Shown in pieces: positions 1 through 13,600 of a stretch of 64,000 nucleotides of DNA. The notes beneath the pieces are model-generated. The model saw only the letters and a program-made list of their open reading frames with translations, did not search any database and had not been told where the DNA came from. Source of the stretch: Tubiluchus corallicola (Eukaryota > Priapulida > Priapulimorpha > Priapulimorphida > Tubiluchidae); NCBI GenBank assembly GCA_030141605.1, contig JAQGDQ010000003.1, positions 2,437,501-2,501,500 on the forward strand, read 5' to 3'. How positions within the stretch are numbered: the first letter of the stretch is position 1; every line of letters starts with the position of its first letter. Made by a program: the position numbers and the translations under genes.

Positions 1-3000
1 GAACACTTGTTATTGCCGGCTGATCTAATGCCATCACAGTTAAGGTCTGTAATCACTTTAGATGGTGTACAATGATCTAACTCTTTTACACATAAAACGA
101 AATTAATGAAATAAACATGTCATCAAAGTGACAGTCACTCTTCCCACGACACATTGCAAACTAAAGGTCAGCATCTGCAACTAGTTAAATTCACGCGCTA
201 AGCCTAAGCTGGTCAATAATCCTTCCCTAGCTTAGTGACTGCCGAAATATGTCCCAAGACTACCCTGTTTGTTTATTGTAATTTTAGATGGGATTTAGCG
301 ATTTTTCAAGTGCAGCTTCAGAGCCTTTTATTTACGTAGACGAGTAATTAGCGAAAACAAAAGCACAGCTTCAATTAAAACTAGTGTAGTAAACCATGCA
401 ATGACTAGACTAAATAACCAGCCAGTGTGGCCACTCGGAGCATTGTCGTAATGAATTTAAACATTATTTTTCATAATTAATGGGAGCCGAGAAGTCATTA
501 TAGTCTAAAATTCATGTCCGCTTGTCACATGTTTGCAGCTAACTGTTCGTCTTCATCGTGGAGTAACAGAAAGAGCACAAAGGCCTGTATATAGTTTAGC
601 ATCATAGGTTTTTATAGATTACCGAGTCTGATTCCCTAAGTGGCAACTCGAATATGGTTAAGCTGGCAATAAGTTCGGACAAGCTGAGGGCACAAAGGGG
701 GGATTAAGGCAAAAAAATTGAAGAGAAATAGTTAAAGACCAGCTAATGCTACGTAACAGGCGCTACGTTCCTCTGGAGAAGCATTCTAGCGTCATGGAAA
801 ATGCTAATCTTTCTCAGTAAGCCCTTACAATAATACAACTAAAGTGAAAAGTTCAACAGGGAGACTCCAATGGGGATATACAGATCACGGACCAGAAAAA
901 ATGATTATAGAAGCACGTACGGGAAAAAAGAAGAAGCGAACAGCAGAAGGTGAAGGCTAGCTCAAACACGACAAAATTGCAAAAAAACAAAAAACAAAAA
1001 GGGCCTCAGACTCTTAGGCAGAAAGTCGATGTGTGTAGACTCTAAGTAAGTAAAAACGACCTTGAATTGACTCACTGGAAGCGATACAAACAATAACTGA
1101 TTACCGTGCACAATAAGCTATACAGTCATAATGTTACGTTTTAAATGTTCGTTTTAACAGTAAGGCAGGTTAATTTAATTCTTTGATCCACTAAACACAA
1201 ATAAATAAAAACTGAGATAAAACTTGCTGCTGCTCGAGACGCAACTGTATAATTTTACAATTTGCGCATGAACACATAAGAAAATGTGTAGGTCCTAATA
1301 AGACAAAAACAATTCCATCAATTTTTGTCAAAATAAATGACATTGTATAGGCCTGTTTACTTCGTTTTGAAATACCACAAACGCTGTCCTTTCTCAGTTC
1401 GTTTTGATCTGTCAAAACTCATCTTGAAATTTATTGATGTTTTACATTTGAGAGATAAATGGTAGGATGCATAAATAACGACTCGAAAAAATATATCATC
1501 TAAAGGTCACTGGCCTATTAACATTATTGAGGATGCAACACAACTACCGTAAACAATGTTTTATTCCTGACTAACTTTTTATGTTATACAAAACTATAAT
1601 TTGCATGGTGACGGCAAACGCCGCTGCACGCTCAAATTACATCTTTTTTTATTCAAAAGGGAAAGTCGGTTTCTGCGGCCATTTTATCAGCTCGTCCAAC
1701 TTTGAACAGGCTTTGAGAAATCAATTCGGCAAACACCCAATGGACTTGGCTGCATTTTGGCAATGGATGCGTGCTTAGAACTGATAAAGCACTTCTTAGC
1801 AAATGACTGTAATGATCAGTTTAGCTGTACAGATCAATGATGAATGCAGAGACGTACTGCTCCCAGTCTAACGGGAAAATTTATTTTAAATGTTGCTTTC
1901 ATGAACGATTCTATCGGGATTCAAACCATGTAAGTGCTTCCATTAAAACTAGTCCCACTAAGGGATGTGGGTCAGTATTATGTCCAGACACAACAGGCTC
2001 AAATGAAACCTATTAGCAAGTGGGTGGATTTTATGCCAGTGTTTTCAAGTTGAGGTATGACTGATCATTACCAAGTTGTTCAGCATACATCAAGTGGATA
2101 ATATGCCGTATAGACCGGCATTGAATAGGACTATATAATCTAACCAAAGAAGGCTAAACTCGCAAATGCAGTTTTACAACTGATAGATCTGTGGAACGAG
2201 TCAGTGAATGCAAGCGAAAATACCATTAGTATCAAAGATTCTTACACTCATTTTTAATGATACTCAATGTTAGCTCCTCGCCGCCCATATACTCGTATTT
2301 TTCTGTCTTGTTCTTGGCCCAGTTATTCGAATGTTTTTAACAATTCAGAGCTGAAGATGAAGTGTCTTCTTACCATCTTTCTCTCGCATTTTGGTATATG
2401 TAGCTGTATCTGCATTATTAATGTTGGACGTGCAACTCAAAATTCAGCACTTCACAGCAGATTTTGCTGTAGCAGTGTATATATTTTACTGTATAGCCTA
2501 CCCAACATAGCAAATTTTAACTTAAAAATTAACTTATCTTACCTTAAATTTAAAGGAAATCACTTATAGTTACATTTACAGCATTATGTCATGAGTCTAT
2601 GATAATTTAATTATAAAAACATTACCATCACGAGCGGTAAACCTCTAATACAGCCTAACCAGAGGAGAAATTCAGATTTAATGCTATCTAAATAATACTA
2701 AATATGAACCTCTGCGACGTTATCTTGTATCCATTAAATTCAGTAGATTTCATATTACGTAATACTAGATCTTTGTCGTCACGAGTGATATAATCACTGT
2801 TTTCTCGGGAACACTACTAATGGCAATCAATGCTGAAACAGCTGAACAGCTTTCCCGCATTTACACAACTATGCCATCAACTTGACTTACTCAATGATTT
2901 CCTAAATGTGACACAGCGAATCTGATACAATCTTTGCAATTGTCGCTAAAATTCGATACCAGCATTTCACGGCATCGAGGAGACAAATCTTTAGCGACAA

Positions 3001-6000
3001 TAAACACGTAAAAATTGCGCGTAAAGAGTCGGCAGCCTTGGTTTGGCAATAAAAATCAGTGGGTGTTAAATACCAGTCACCTGCAGAACCACTCTCAGTC
3101 CAAGACTTTAGTGGGTCATGTGACAAATAACAACACCACTTGAAAAGATTAAAGAACAAGCTTCCCGTTAACACAGTGTGGTACTTGTGACTTGTCGATG
3201 TTTAAAAAATGTACTGATTATATATTTAGGTGTTTTTCGCATCTTGGCCAAATGTTAGCCGAGCAGCAAAAAAACATGCGCTCGTATAATGAACTTACAA
3301 AGTGCATTATAATATGATAAGCATTTTTACCTACCTGGATACGTTGTAAATATCTGAGTCTGTTTTCTTAAAAATACTTGCAAACCCACTTCCTGTGAAC
3401 TTAAATCGACGTTCAGGAAATCTTGGAACAACGTTGAAATTCAAAACTATTAGTAACAGCACTATTAAGTACTAACTTTTTAACTTTTACCTGTCGCTGT
3501 ACTTTAAGCAGATGAGACAACAGATAGTCACAAAATAGTAAACCGTTTCCTTCTGCAAGAAATCATAAAGATACATTTCAAATTATTATGGCGCAACTAG
3601 CAATGCAAAAACAAAACTATCCGAGAGAAAATTGCGCTCGCATTCAATCGAAAGAAACGTTTTCAGCGATTATCATAATAAAGTCGAAGTACATACAGGT
3701 AAAATTTATAGTCGGAAACTGTTCCAAGTTTACTGCACGTTTCAACACGTTCCAAGTTTACTGCTTGGTGAAATAAATAATAAATGGCACTAAACTTTGA
3801 TTCATTGTTTAGGCGTCAGTCGTCAAAGTTGTAAAGTCATTTTTCATGGCAACAGCCATATTAAATAAGAGCCCACACGGAATAATCTGGAAAACATGAA
3901 AAAATATGGCAACATAGTTGAACTGCTCGCAAAAATATAACGAATATATTTGGCCAAAAATATTAAGGTTCAGTTGCAAACAATTTTCAATTTTCGCTTA
4001 AACACTACTTAAGTAAATCGACAGAGAATGTAACTTAAAGCATCAACTTGTTAAGCATCATCGTCACCGGTAACTATGACAACGGCTGGATAACGAAATG
4101 AACCACTAATGACGAAAGTAAAAGCAGGAATAGCGACAACAATAGCAACAACCGCATAGCGACATTTGACGTTAAACATGTTGGCCTATCGCTCTGCCCC
4201 CGCTGTAACGTAAGCACACTCGGCAGCATTCAGGACAACAGCTCACGCAGGACAACTGTCAAAGCTAAACTAAACAAAATAGCATGACAGTCACATCTAA
4301 TGTCTAATAAGCAGATAAACTGATTGCACTTTTTCATAAACACAAATTTGCAGAGCAGCAGCTATTTTTTACACGAAATTAACACTTCAAGTAGCCAAAA
4401 AATGACTTCAATTTAAACAAAATGCAGAGACGAAGTATAATAAAGAAACTAAGCCAGTTAGCCTTGGTTTACAATAAATGAGCAACAAAAATATTAAGTC
4501 TCTTTTGCCTTTAAACATACGAACAGCAAGTCTGCGATGTATTTTTCTATATTAACTGCTCATGTGCTCGTCTGCAAGATTTATTCAGTTTTTGTATTTT
4601 TCCGTTTGTCAGGCTACGGAAATGGAATACATTTGACTGTTCCATTCCACAGAAGACCCTTATATTGAATGCCCGAGTCTCATAAGTGCCAATGGCATCT
4701 TTTAACCACGATTATAACCAGAAAAATAGCGTAAAATTAGCTAATATTACATTGATGTATAATATAAATTTTCACCGCATTTGACTGTGAAGATCTCATT
4801 AGGGTTTACAAAAATATGGCCAGAAAAGAAAACATTTTGTTTTGTCCTTATTTAAAGTTTATCAAATAGTTGTTTTTATCTAACTTGCAAAGCCATAAGC
4901 TAAATTAAACTGCGTATTTTCTTGATTGCAAAATGGTTTAATCAGCAATTCATAGACGTAAACGTTGCGCATTTCTTCCTATAAACGAAATTAGCCTACA
5001 TAGTTCCACTAATTCATTTGTAATTTCAATTGACAATAAGGAAATCTAGAACCAGGCCAATATTTTCCTAACTATTGAAAAGTTGGGCATTTTTCATAAC
5101 AGCATTAGACGTAGCTGTAGCTAAATGTCCCGAACGTACGTTACGTACCTGCATTAAATAAGCTCTGAGGGGGTGCGAAATAACTTGCACGCTGATTGGG
5201 CAGTCAACGAAAATAATTGACATTATGTTAGAGGTTACTTGCAACAGCAGCAGCAGCAATGACGCAAGCATGCTATTTGCATGATTTTATTGTGTAGTAA
5301 TGACGTTGATATTACCTATAAAGTAGTGGCTAAGTGAAACTTCTGCATGCACAAAGTCACCTGAGCTCAAGATTCTCGAAATTCGTAACGAAATCGATAA
5401 ACCCACATTGGTGCAACAAGTACAGAGTTTAAGGTAAATCAGCAAATCAACCACAAGTGCTCCTAATTGATAATGAAATCAGAAAAATTGTAGGACGCAA
5501 TGTGTTCGCAGCTGCTGCAATGTAAAGGTCCGCTCGAATCTTTGGGGTTGCGAACCTGCAACAGGAGCATTTTGCGGTTAATGATCTTGTACTTGCGATT
5601 GAACAGAAACTGGCTCATACGGTTTTGAGACTATAGCAACATCTTCTTGACAGCATCATATTCGATTACACAGTAGCAACATCGTACACCCCGCAACGCA
5701 CGTGGATCAAAATTACATACCACTTCCCCCACTAAATGCTACTTTTTTTTCTGAATCAAGAAGAAAAAACCTCACTGGAAGCTTTCTAATACTCCATCAC
5801 GTAAAGTGAAGAGGCCTGAAGAATTTTCAGCAATGATCAATTCTTAGCACAGGAATTGTCGTATTATGGAAGCGTACTTTAAGCACAAAACTTTAGATGA
5901 TCACAGTAGATGAGGATTATCGCACTCCACTACCACTTATGATTACATTCATTAAAGAAGCGAAAATAATGGCGCTTTAACCTTTGCGCCCTAATTGACA

Positions 6001-8785
6001 AGTTGGTACTCATCTTTCCACTGATCAAATTTGAACAAGAATGGGCGAGTTTATTCCGCAGAATTTGGAATTAATTTTCCAACTTCTGATTTCCCAGAAG
6101 TCCCGTCATCCACAAACAGTATTCGACAGGAACGTTCTAGGATAAAAGCCGTAGGTCTCATTGTTCGCTACTGAGGTGAGAAGATAAATTATTGCTTTCA
6201 TTAATTTCTGAAGTAAACGAATGGTGAATTGCAAAAGTGGCGCAACTGTATATTATTCATCCAGGAGAAGGACTCGCAACCAGAAAGCTATTCTGCACAA
6301 GAATCTGATGTTCGCTAATTAGGTCTAATTGAACCTAATAGGTTTAAAATCACTTGTACTACTCTCAAGTTCCATGCTCTATTACCTGATGTTAGAAAGA
6401 AAGTTTCATTCTAAGGAAGCAAGAGATGGACTGCTTTATAATTTATGCAAGTCGTTGAATAGATGAGAGAGCACCAGCCTAGCAAGACTGCTGCAAGGTT
6501 ACTGCGCGTCAACAATAAACAACGATTATGGAGCTATGACACACGTTCAAGCCCAGCTACATTATGTCTGATTGAAGTCTCTGGGAAAGACCCCGAAGGA
6601 CTTGAAACTATTTAAAGTGATAGCACAAAGTCAAATAAGGGCTGCATGCATATTAAAATTAGTTGATTCAACTACAGTTATGTGACCAGAAATAATGACG
6701 GTCACCACCCTCACTTAGAAGGATGTAAAGATGAGCTAAAAATATGATAATTATTCAACGTTAGTCATACAATATCATTTTAATCTGCGAAATAATTATT
6801 ATGATCGTCGTCGCCGTCATGGACTCACTGCCGTCATACATGTACGCTATTTACAAGTTAGATTTGTCTAGAACGTTCATACATCTATAACAGTATTGGC
6901 GAATGCTATTCAGAAAACCACTCGTTTGTTCAAAAATCTCACACAAATTGTAACTATTGTAGTAGTTTTGCCAAGCTTTTCCGCATCTGTTGAATTGTCG
7001 AGGTCACAGGTAGTGCAGTAATCTTTCATTTACCAACTCGTATTCCTCCCCTACTCACCCCTTGCGATCACCGTCCTTTACACATGAATGACGACAATGA
7101 CAAGTGCACAAAACGGCTTGGACGCTCATGCAGGATATTCTACCGGATGTAAGCTTCATTAGTGCGTCAAGAGATTTAAAATTATGTTTGTACTTCCATT
7201 CGCTTAATAAGATGGAGATATACCAGTATGTTTTAACTTTCACGAAATCTCGGCTCTCAAACGAAGCTGAACATAAGCTGTCGTTTTCATCTTTACAAAA
7301 ATAGACAAAACGCATACTTACAAAACAATGATTGAAAAGGACTGTAATCGATGCTTTTGTCGTCAAAACAGTATAGTTATGTATATTTCTTACAGGATTC
7401 TAAACATTTTATATATTTCTGACATTTTTTGTAATTTATTCCGTTCTCTTTCTGAAGGTATGAGACTGAAGATTTTCCGAATCTGCTGTCCATTAGTTTT
7501 TTAACACAAATGGAAATATAAAAACTGCTGTCATGTATATAATAATCATAAAACGGATGAGTTTGTTCACCAAAGCAGAAATAACCGACCAGAAAGACTT
7601 GCTCGCATAATCATCACAGAAAGATATTAATTTGGATCGTATAAAGAGATGAAAACCGTAACAATAACACGCCAGGGTATCGCTAATATTAAAATAAATA
7701 GCATTTAATTTGCCAGGAAATATCCCCAGCGAGTCGTAAAAGATTCGCTCTGAAATTGTGGCCAATTTTTACAAATTTACACCAAAATGTTAATCGAATT
7801 GATCTCGCTTAATAGCACTTGAGGCTAAATATGTCCGGCATAATGGCGCTCTAGGGTGCAGTAATGTTGGTAATGTTGCCTGGAAAAGCCTTTCCTTTGA
7901 CTTCTCCAATATATCTGCTGGGCTGCACAAATGAGATTAAATTTAATCGTAAGTAATGGCCAGACGAAAACTTTTTCTCTAAGTACATACATTGTATTGC
8001 TTCAAGCCTCGTAATTTATCAGTTGTTTTATTTAACCACTTCTTGATATTGAGACAGGTGCAAATCATGACGTAATTGTTGCTTACTCTCCTGTCCTGTA
8101 AGCTCAGGAGTCCTGAAAAATCTATATATGGCTTTACGAGCTTTCTTTTCTGGCACCTGGAGAGAATTATTCAATAATCGAAATGGCTTTCAAAACATTA
8201 CTTTATGTAAAGTATTATAAAAAAAAACAATTCGATCTCTGGTAACACATTCACAAGAAAGCTGTTAAATTGCGGGTAACCATGATGTTTCTGGGATAGG
8301 TTTCATGCCTTATACTCTAATGATGTTACGCAATGTCACTTATAAAATTTCATCTGGTATTAGTTACGTGTTTATGAAATCAGCATGGTGCCTAAGCATA
8401 GTATTCTTAGCAGCTCAAGACGGGAATAAACGTGAGTTTAATTGCCTCCCAAATGTAGGATTATCCGGTAAAAATATCCCACAGACGCTAGACAGTAAAC
8501 AAGGAAATCTGGACGAGCAATAAAGTTCAAATAGGCTTGTCCAGGGCACGATAAGCGATAAACAAAACAACGTTTTTTATAAACATTGGCAGCAAGATGG
8601 CCACACAGGAATACCAGATGATGTTGGCTAGTAAGCTTTGTATGGTTGTATTATAAAAAACTAAGATAAACTAAAATTATTGCAATCATTGTCGCTGTCA
8701 CGTTATCATCAAGTCAACAACAGCAACGGCAGCACCATATGTTCTCGATGTTAACTCATTTTTACCCTCTTTACAAACTCTAGCA
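1..8785. other. Unique AT-rich non-coding stretch
   Basis: No exon, RNA gene or intact mobile element can be supported here. Open frames are short (about 103 codons or less), overlap on both strands and lack coding character, as expected by chance at this base composition. Small local repeats occur, for example two copies of GTTCCAAGTTTACTGC at about 3722-3765. The part from about 5490 to 6640 has longer broken frames and slightly higher GC and might be an old, unrecognisable mobile element, but no family motif could be read. At 6098-6174 there is a good pyrimidine-tract acceptor and a GTGAG donor, but all three frames are closed. Confidence 0.6.
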
Positions 8786-8900
8786 CAGTGGTTCCCAAGC
8801 TGTTTTGGTTCACGGGCTTTGTCGACTTTTTTGGCTTTACGAAGGTGCCGCAGGCCCATTGCGAGCAAAGCGGGCTATGCATATTTTTCCCGGATTTTTC
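8786..8900 (+). mobile_element. hAT-type DNA transposon terminus (single end, relic)
   Basis: The segment starts with CAGTGGTTCCCAAGC, which matches the terminal inverted repeat style of animal hAT elements (CAGTGGTTCYCAA...). It continues with the TTTTGG..CACGGGC..GCGAGC type of subterminal sequence commonly seen in non-autonomous hAT relics. The eight bases just before it (8778-8785, CTCTAGCA) fit the NTCTAGAN target-site preference known for many hAT elements. I found no opposite terminus (TTGGGAACCACTG) or second CTCTAGCA nearby, so the element is truncated or decayed and its inner limit is a guess. There is no transposase frame. Confidence 0.55.
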
Positions 8901-10626
8901 CAAGCATGATATAAAGAACAAGGAACGAAAATGCTACCAGAATAAAATTTTCATTGGAATAACATTTTGTTTTATATATCGAACCTTCTCCTAATTCGCT
9001 CAAATTCTTTTATTATGCTGTACGTCTCACCCGGCAAGTGTCTCCAACTATGGTCGGACTTCAAAAGGAATTTATTACCAGGTTTTATCGCCAAGCTAAT
9101 CAAGTGATCACCTTGGACTAGCAAGAGAAGGAAAAATATTCAGCGCGTTGGACAACTCTACCCTGATTACGACCCCAGTAAGTAATATAAATGTCCCTTG
9201 AGAATTGAAACCATTATTTGTCGGATTCCAATTAATTAATGGATTATATAGTACAGCATGCATTTAAGCAGAGTTAAAACGTCAGATCGATAAGAACCGT
9301 GACAATCCACGCTAATGGTAATTATTTAACAAGTTCATTGTAACGTAACGATTTTTACTTCTGCAGATGACGCCTTGCGCAAAGAAGCCTTTGCCTATGT
9401 CACCCGGAAACAAACAGACTATAATGGACAGGTTGAAAGTGTTCAATGGCAGTTAATGAAACGCAGAATGATATTCATGAAAGAATGTCTCCATGAATCT
9501 GCCTTAATCTACTCAAGCAATCTGCCCGATTTACTTCATTGGGTATCAAAGAAGCAGAAAATCCAATTTATTTCGTATCATGTCTATTGGAGTCTGTCAG
9601 AAGAGAGCGTCATGTGAACAGCCAACTGTAATCCCGTAATGCATGATGAAAATACCCGAAGGCTTTGTTCCAACGGGCAAACTCCGCCGAAGTGTGTAGA
9701 TAGTTTTTTATCAAAAGCAAATCCATTTGTACAACAGCTCTGACGTACTCAAATAATAACGGCCATTTTATTCGTTTTTCTTATAGGCCTAATCTTACAA
9801 AACACTTTTATAACTTTACAAAACATGTCAATTAAAAACAGTTAAATTTTTATCGGTTAACAAAACTGCAAGTAATTGGTTTGGCAATGACTTACAAATG
9901 TAGCCAGCCGTTATGTCAATAACTTAATTATTAAATTAAACCTTTCTGCTGCGGCTTAATACCTTAATCCGGAAATCAATTCCAAATTGAATTCCCAATT
10001 AAGACACTAATTAGAGTCTGAGAGAGAAGCATGCACACCGTGCAATATTAACCTGCATAGATTCATTTGCCCTATAAATCAAATCAGGACCCCGCCGATA
10101 TAAGAAAATGTGTTAAATATGGTGGGATAGAGGATAAAGGCGAGTAATATGTCTGCACACAAAATCAAGCTAGTATACAGGCCCATGTTAAAAGTAATCA
10201 TATGCCGTGATATAACTAAGGAGATTTTTTTTATGCGCGCATGACAATCAAATACAGCGAACCACACACGTGATTCCTTCTTATTTACATTCTGGATATT
10301 GCCCGTGGCGAAAAGATAAAAATAAATAGAATATAGATTTCTTTCAACATGCTTGTCGAAAAACGTTTTAGTAAAATTATATGACGAAACCATGTGGGTT
10401 GATAAATCGCCCTAGCATAAATCACATTAACGGTCTGTTTCTGAGAAGATTTTAGAGCAAGTTGTTTTTTTAGTAAATAAAATACGCATGAATTGCCGAA
10501 TAGGCGTTATAATTCATATCCAAATAATTAAAAATCAAAAAAATGTTTTCAAGGGTGAATAATAATAATAAGATTATTCAGCATCATACTAATTTCGAAT
10601 TTTGGTTTCTCATCTCTCCCTCTCTC

Positions 10627-10630
<4 letters not shown>
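8901..10630. other. Unique non-coding stretch with a CNE-like patch
   Basis: No gene is supportable. Around 9920-10020 an AT-rich patch contains several TTAATTA/AATTAAG-type homeodomain-like words and an imperfect 11-bp-arm inverted repeat (about 9969-9994). It could be a regulatory element or chance. The open frames here are short and unrecognised. Confidence 0.5.

Positions 10631-10687
<57 letters not shown>
10631..10687 (+). repeat. (TC)n microsatellite
   Basis: Dinucleotide CT/TC run with one interruption (CCC near 10661), preceded by a less regular pyrimidine tract from about 10610. It produces artificial Ser-Leu and Arg-Glu open frames on the two strands, which are not genes. Confidence 0.97.
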
Positions 10688-10699
10688 AGTCTTTCTCTC

Positions 10700-13600
10700 T
10701 GTCTGTCTTTATTAAAAAGCATAAAATGTAATAAAAAGTGGACCGTAATGAATCCATGAATCCACCACCAAACTACCATGAATCCATGATAAACAAGCTG
10801 GAAACGGATGAATGCAAACCGGGCGTAAAGAAAGTCGTTCAATGTACTGATAGGCCTTATCAAGGACACCCGTTGTACTGCTTTACTGAATTTATTCCTA
10901 TAACAAGGCGTCACCATAACAATACCAAAATAAGGACCCAACTTTTAGTGTGATACATTGTCATGCGTTGACGTGGCTGCAACGGTCCCACCTGCAATAG
11001 TTTAAACTCCCATTAATAATAATAATTTCCAGACCAGCCTGACAAGGCTGACCTGTCTGAATTCAGTTCATATACTGATCATTTTTTCAGGAGAAAAGCT
11101 CGAAACTTTATATAAAATGGATCAATTGAAGCGATAAGTAACTTTGCTCCTGGGGGATTTTAAGGCAGATGTGAGAACTCGAATCTTGTCAGAACTGAAA
11201 GCAAAATGACGAGACATGTGTAACACGGTCGAGTCACAATAATTGTCCTTGACAAAACCTGTAAGATACGAAGCAAAAACATCGAAATTTTCTTCCGTGG
11301 TTATTATGTGAAGGATGATTCTGAATAAATCAGTCGTTGTAAGCAAACTCAAGAGAAAATTTTATTAGCGGACTAGTGGCAGAGCATAGTAAATTTGCTC
11401 GCCAGAGTTTTTGTGAAATAGTTCCTTTGCGAGTGTGTTTGAGTGACCTTAATTGAAAAACGTTCTGAAAGCACACAGGCACTGTTTGGTTGATAAACTT
11501 TTTCATTTATTAAAAAGCACATAAAAAGCAGGACGCATCTTTAATAAATACTTAATAGTTTTTGTATTTGAGAGATTTGTGAGTGCTTCTATTTTTTTCA
11601 CTTACTTCGGTTGTTAGGTAAAATAGTCTAAAGCGAAGAAACGTTTTTAAAGATTTATGCCCGCTTAAATAACTGGGATCTGTCATTCACCACCGATCGT
11701 GTAATTTATAAACGCTTCCGATGTAATACCCAGGGGTTTATAACAGTCTGTTTAACAAGACATGTCACATGTGGTGAAATATCATATATAGTTGATGTCT
11801 TCTAGAACACAATTAGCATTGAGAGACTTGTACAGCAGAGTCAACGGTTAATTGGGGTGACCATGATTGACATGGACATTCTTTTATTGCTGAATCCTGA
11901 ATGCAATGCAAGGGAGTATAATTTACAGAGTGAACGCGATACGCAGTACATGCAGCACGCACAGACTACGGAGTATCAATCGTTTAAACTAAACCATAGG
12001 GCACAGTCCTCTTTCTAGACTCATACCCCCGTAATTGAACCATGGAATACATGAATCATTGCCATAAATTACCTCAAACTTAACATGGGCCCTATTATGG
12101 ATTTTTCTTCTTTAGCGATTAAAAAATAAATAATAAATACTAAAACACTTGCTTAGTAACTAGCTCTCGATAACTATGACCCCATGTCTATATGGAGTCC
12201 GAGTTTCCACGTTTGTGGGATGAGAGAAGCTCTCGGCATTAGCTATCATCTTTGAAAACATTTGTCATGCTGGGAGGGTAATGATCATCACAAGTATTTA
12301 CTTACCTAAGACAAATATAATAAATAATGTTAAGCGATGGACACTAACCGCCTTGGGCTAATTAGGGCATTTCAATGACAGAGTAGCCTTTAAACTACGT
12401 GGTGGTTTCATAATATTGATGAATTGATGATGCGGCGCACTCAGAGAACTAGTCAGGTGTGGCAGTTTGTATGAAATTCTAGGCTTCTTTTGTGTCAAGG
12501 CTTTTGCAGAATTCCCGTTATTTTTGAGGGTACTGGTAACTGTACAAGTTAGAGGTACAAGTTGTTCAGAGTTGCCAGTGCAGTTATTGAAATTATAATA
12601 GCACAGTTTTTAGTGTTACTTATACCAAGGACTGTTATGTAGGCAGATAAATTAGTCGTGCCTAATTATACTATGAATATTCGCAAGCACTGGCGTACAA
12701 AACCCAAGTACATGGACATATAATATTAAGTTGCTTAGGTGTACTTTTCAATTCAAATTGCTTGGCAGATTCTGATTAAAGTGTCTCTGTCAGTGAAATA
12801 CTTATACATGGTTCCTTCAAGCAAAACTATGTACAAAAGTTAATTTGTTTCTTATTACAAGCCAACTTTTTCTTGTTAATTGTAGAAAACATGCATAATA
12901 GCAAAGATGCATCAATAAAACAAACTCTTTTCTATTCTGAATCATTCACGCATGCACCTGTGATGAACCATTGCAAAGAGCATGTGACTGAAGTCTGCAG
13001 AGCGCGACGCATCCCTAAAAGCAGTGTGTCACCCTAGGGATTCCCCTCTTACAATTTCTCGCCGCCCTTTTAAACAAGTGGTGATGTGAGTTGTCACACC
13101 GCCCCTCGGGAGCTACGTTAAGCAAAACTCTTTAAATTAGACGCCGCGGTAAACCCTTAATACAGCGGAAAAACCATTCTCCCCGTCCACATCAATATTA
13201 CTCCAGCGAGCTCATTCGTTCTAATATGTTGTGACAGGAAAAGCTGTTTCTATGCTTCAACAACACATTCTCAATTCATGCTTAATGGCTAGTATTTCCA
13301 GTTTAATCAAATAAATTTACATCATATATTGATTAACTGCGTAAACAGCTTGTCTATGGTACGATTTCAATCCACAAATAAAGTGGCTTGTTGGTAAAAT
13401 ATGATCCTTGAGATCCTTGATATAATCGCGAGAGAATTCGACGCAGTTTGACAGTAAAAACCGCCATTTTTATGCAGCCAGTTCATCAAAACATTGACCG
13501 TTTGTAGATGTAATTTCAATTTGTAAGTTTTATCTGTCAAAAGTTGCCTGACGGGATGGGAGCACAAATTACAAAACGCCGCTTCCCTGTTAACACGTTC

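Noticed and set aside
6098-6174. Splice-bounded segment with excellent acceptor TTCTGATTTCCCAG and GTGAG donor
   Set aside because: All three frames contain a stop, so at most a non-coding or pseudo-exon.
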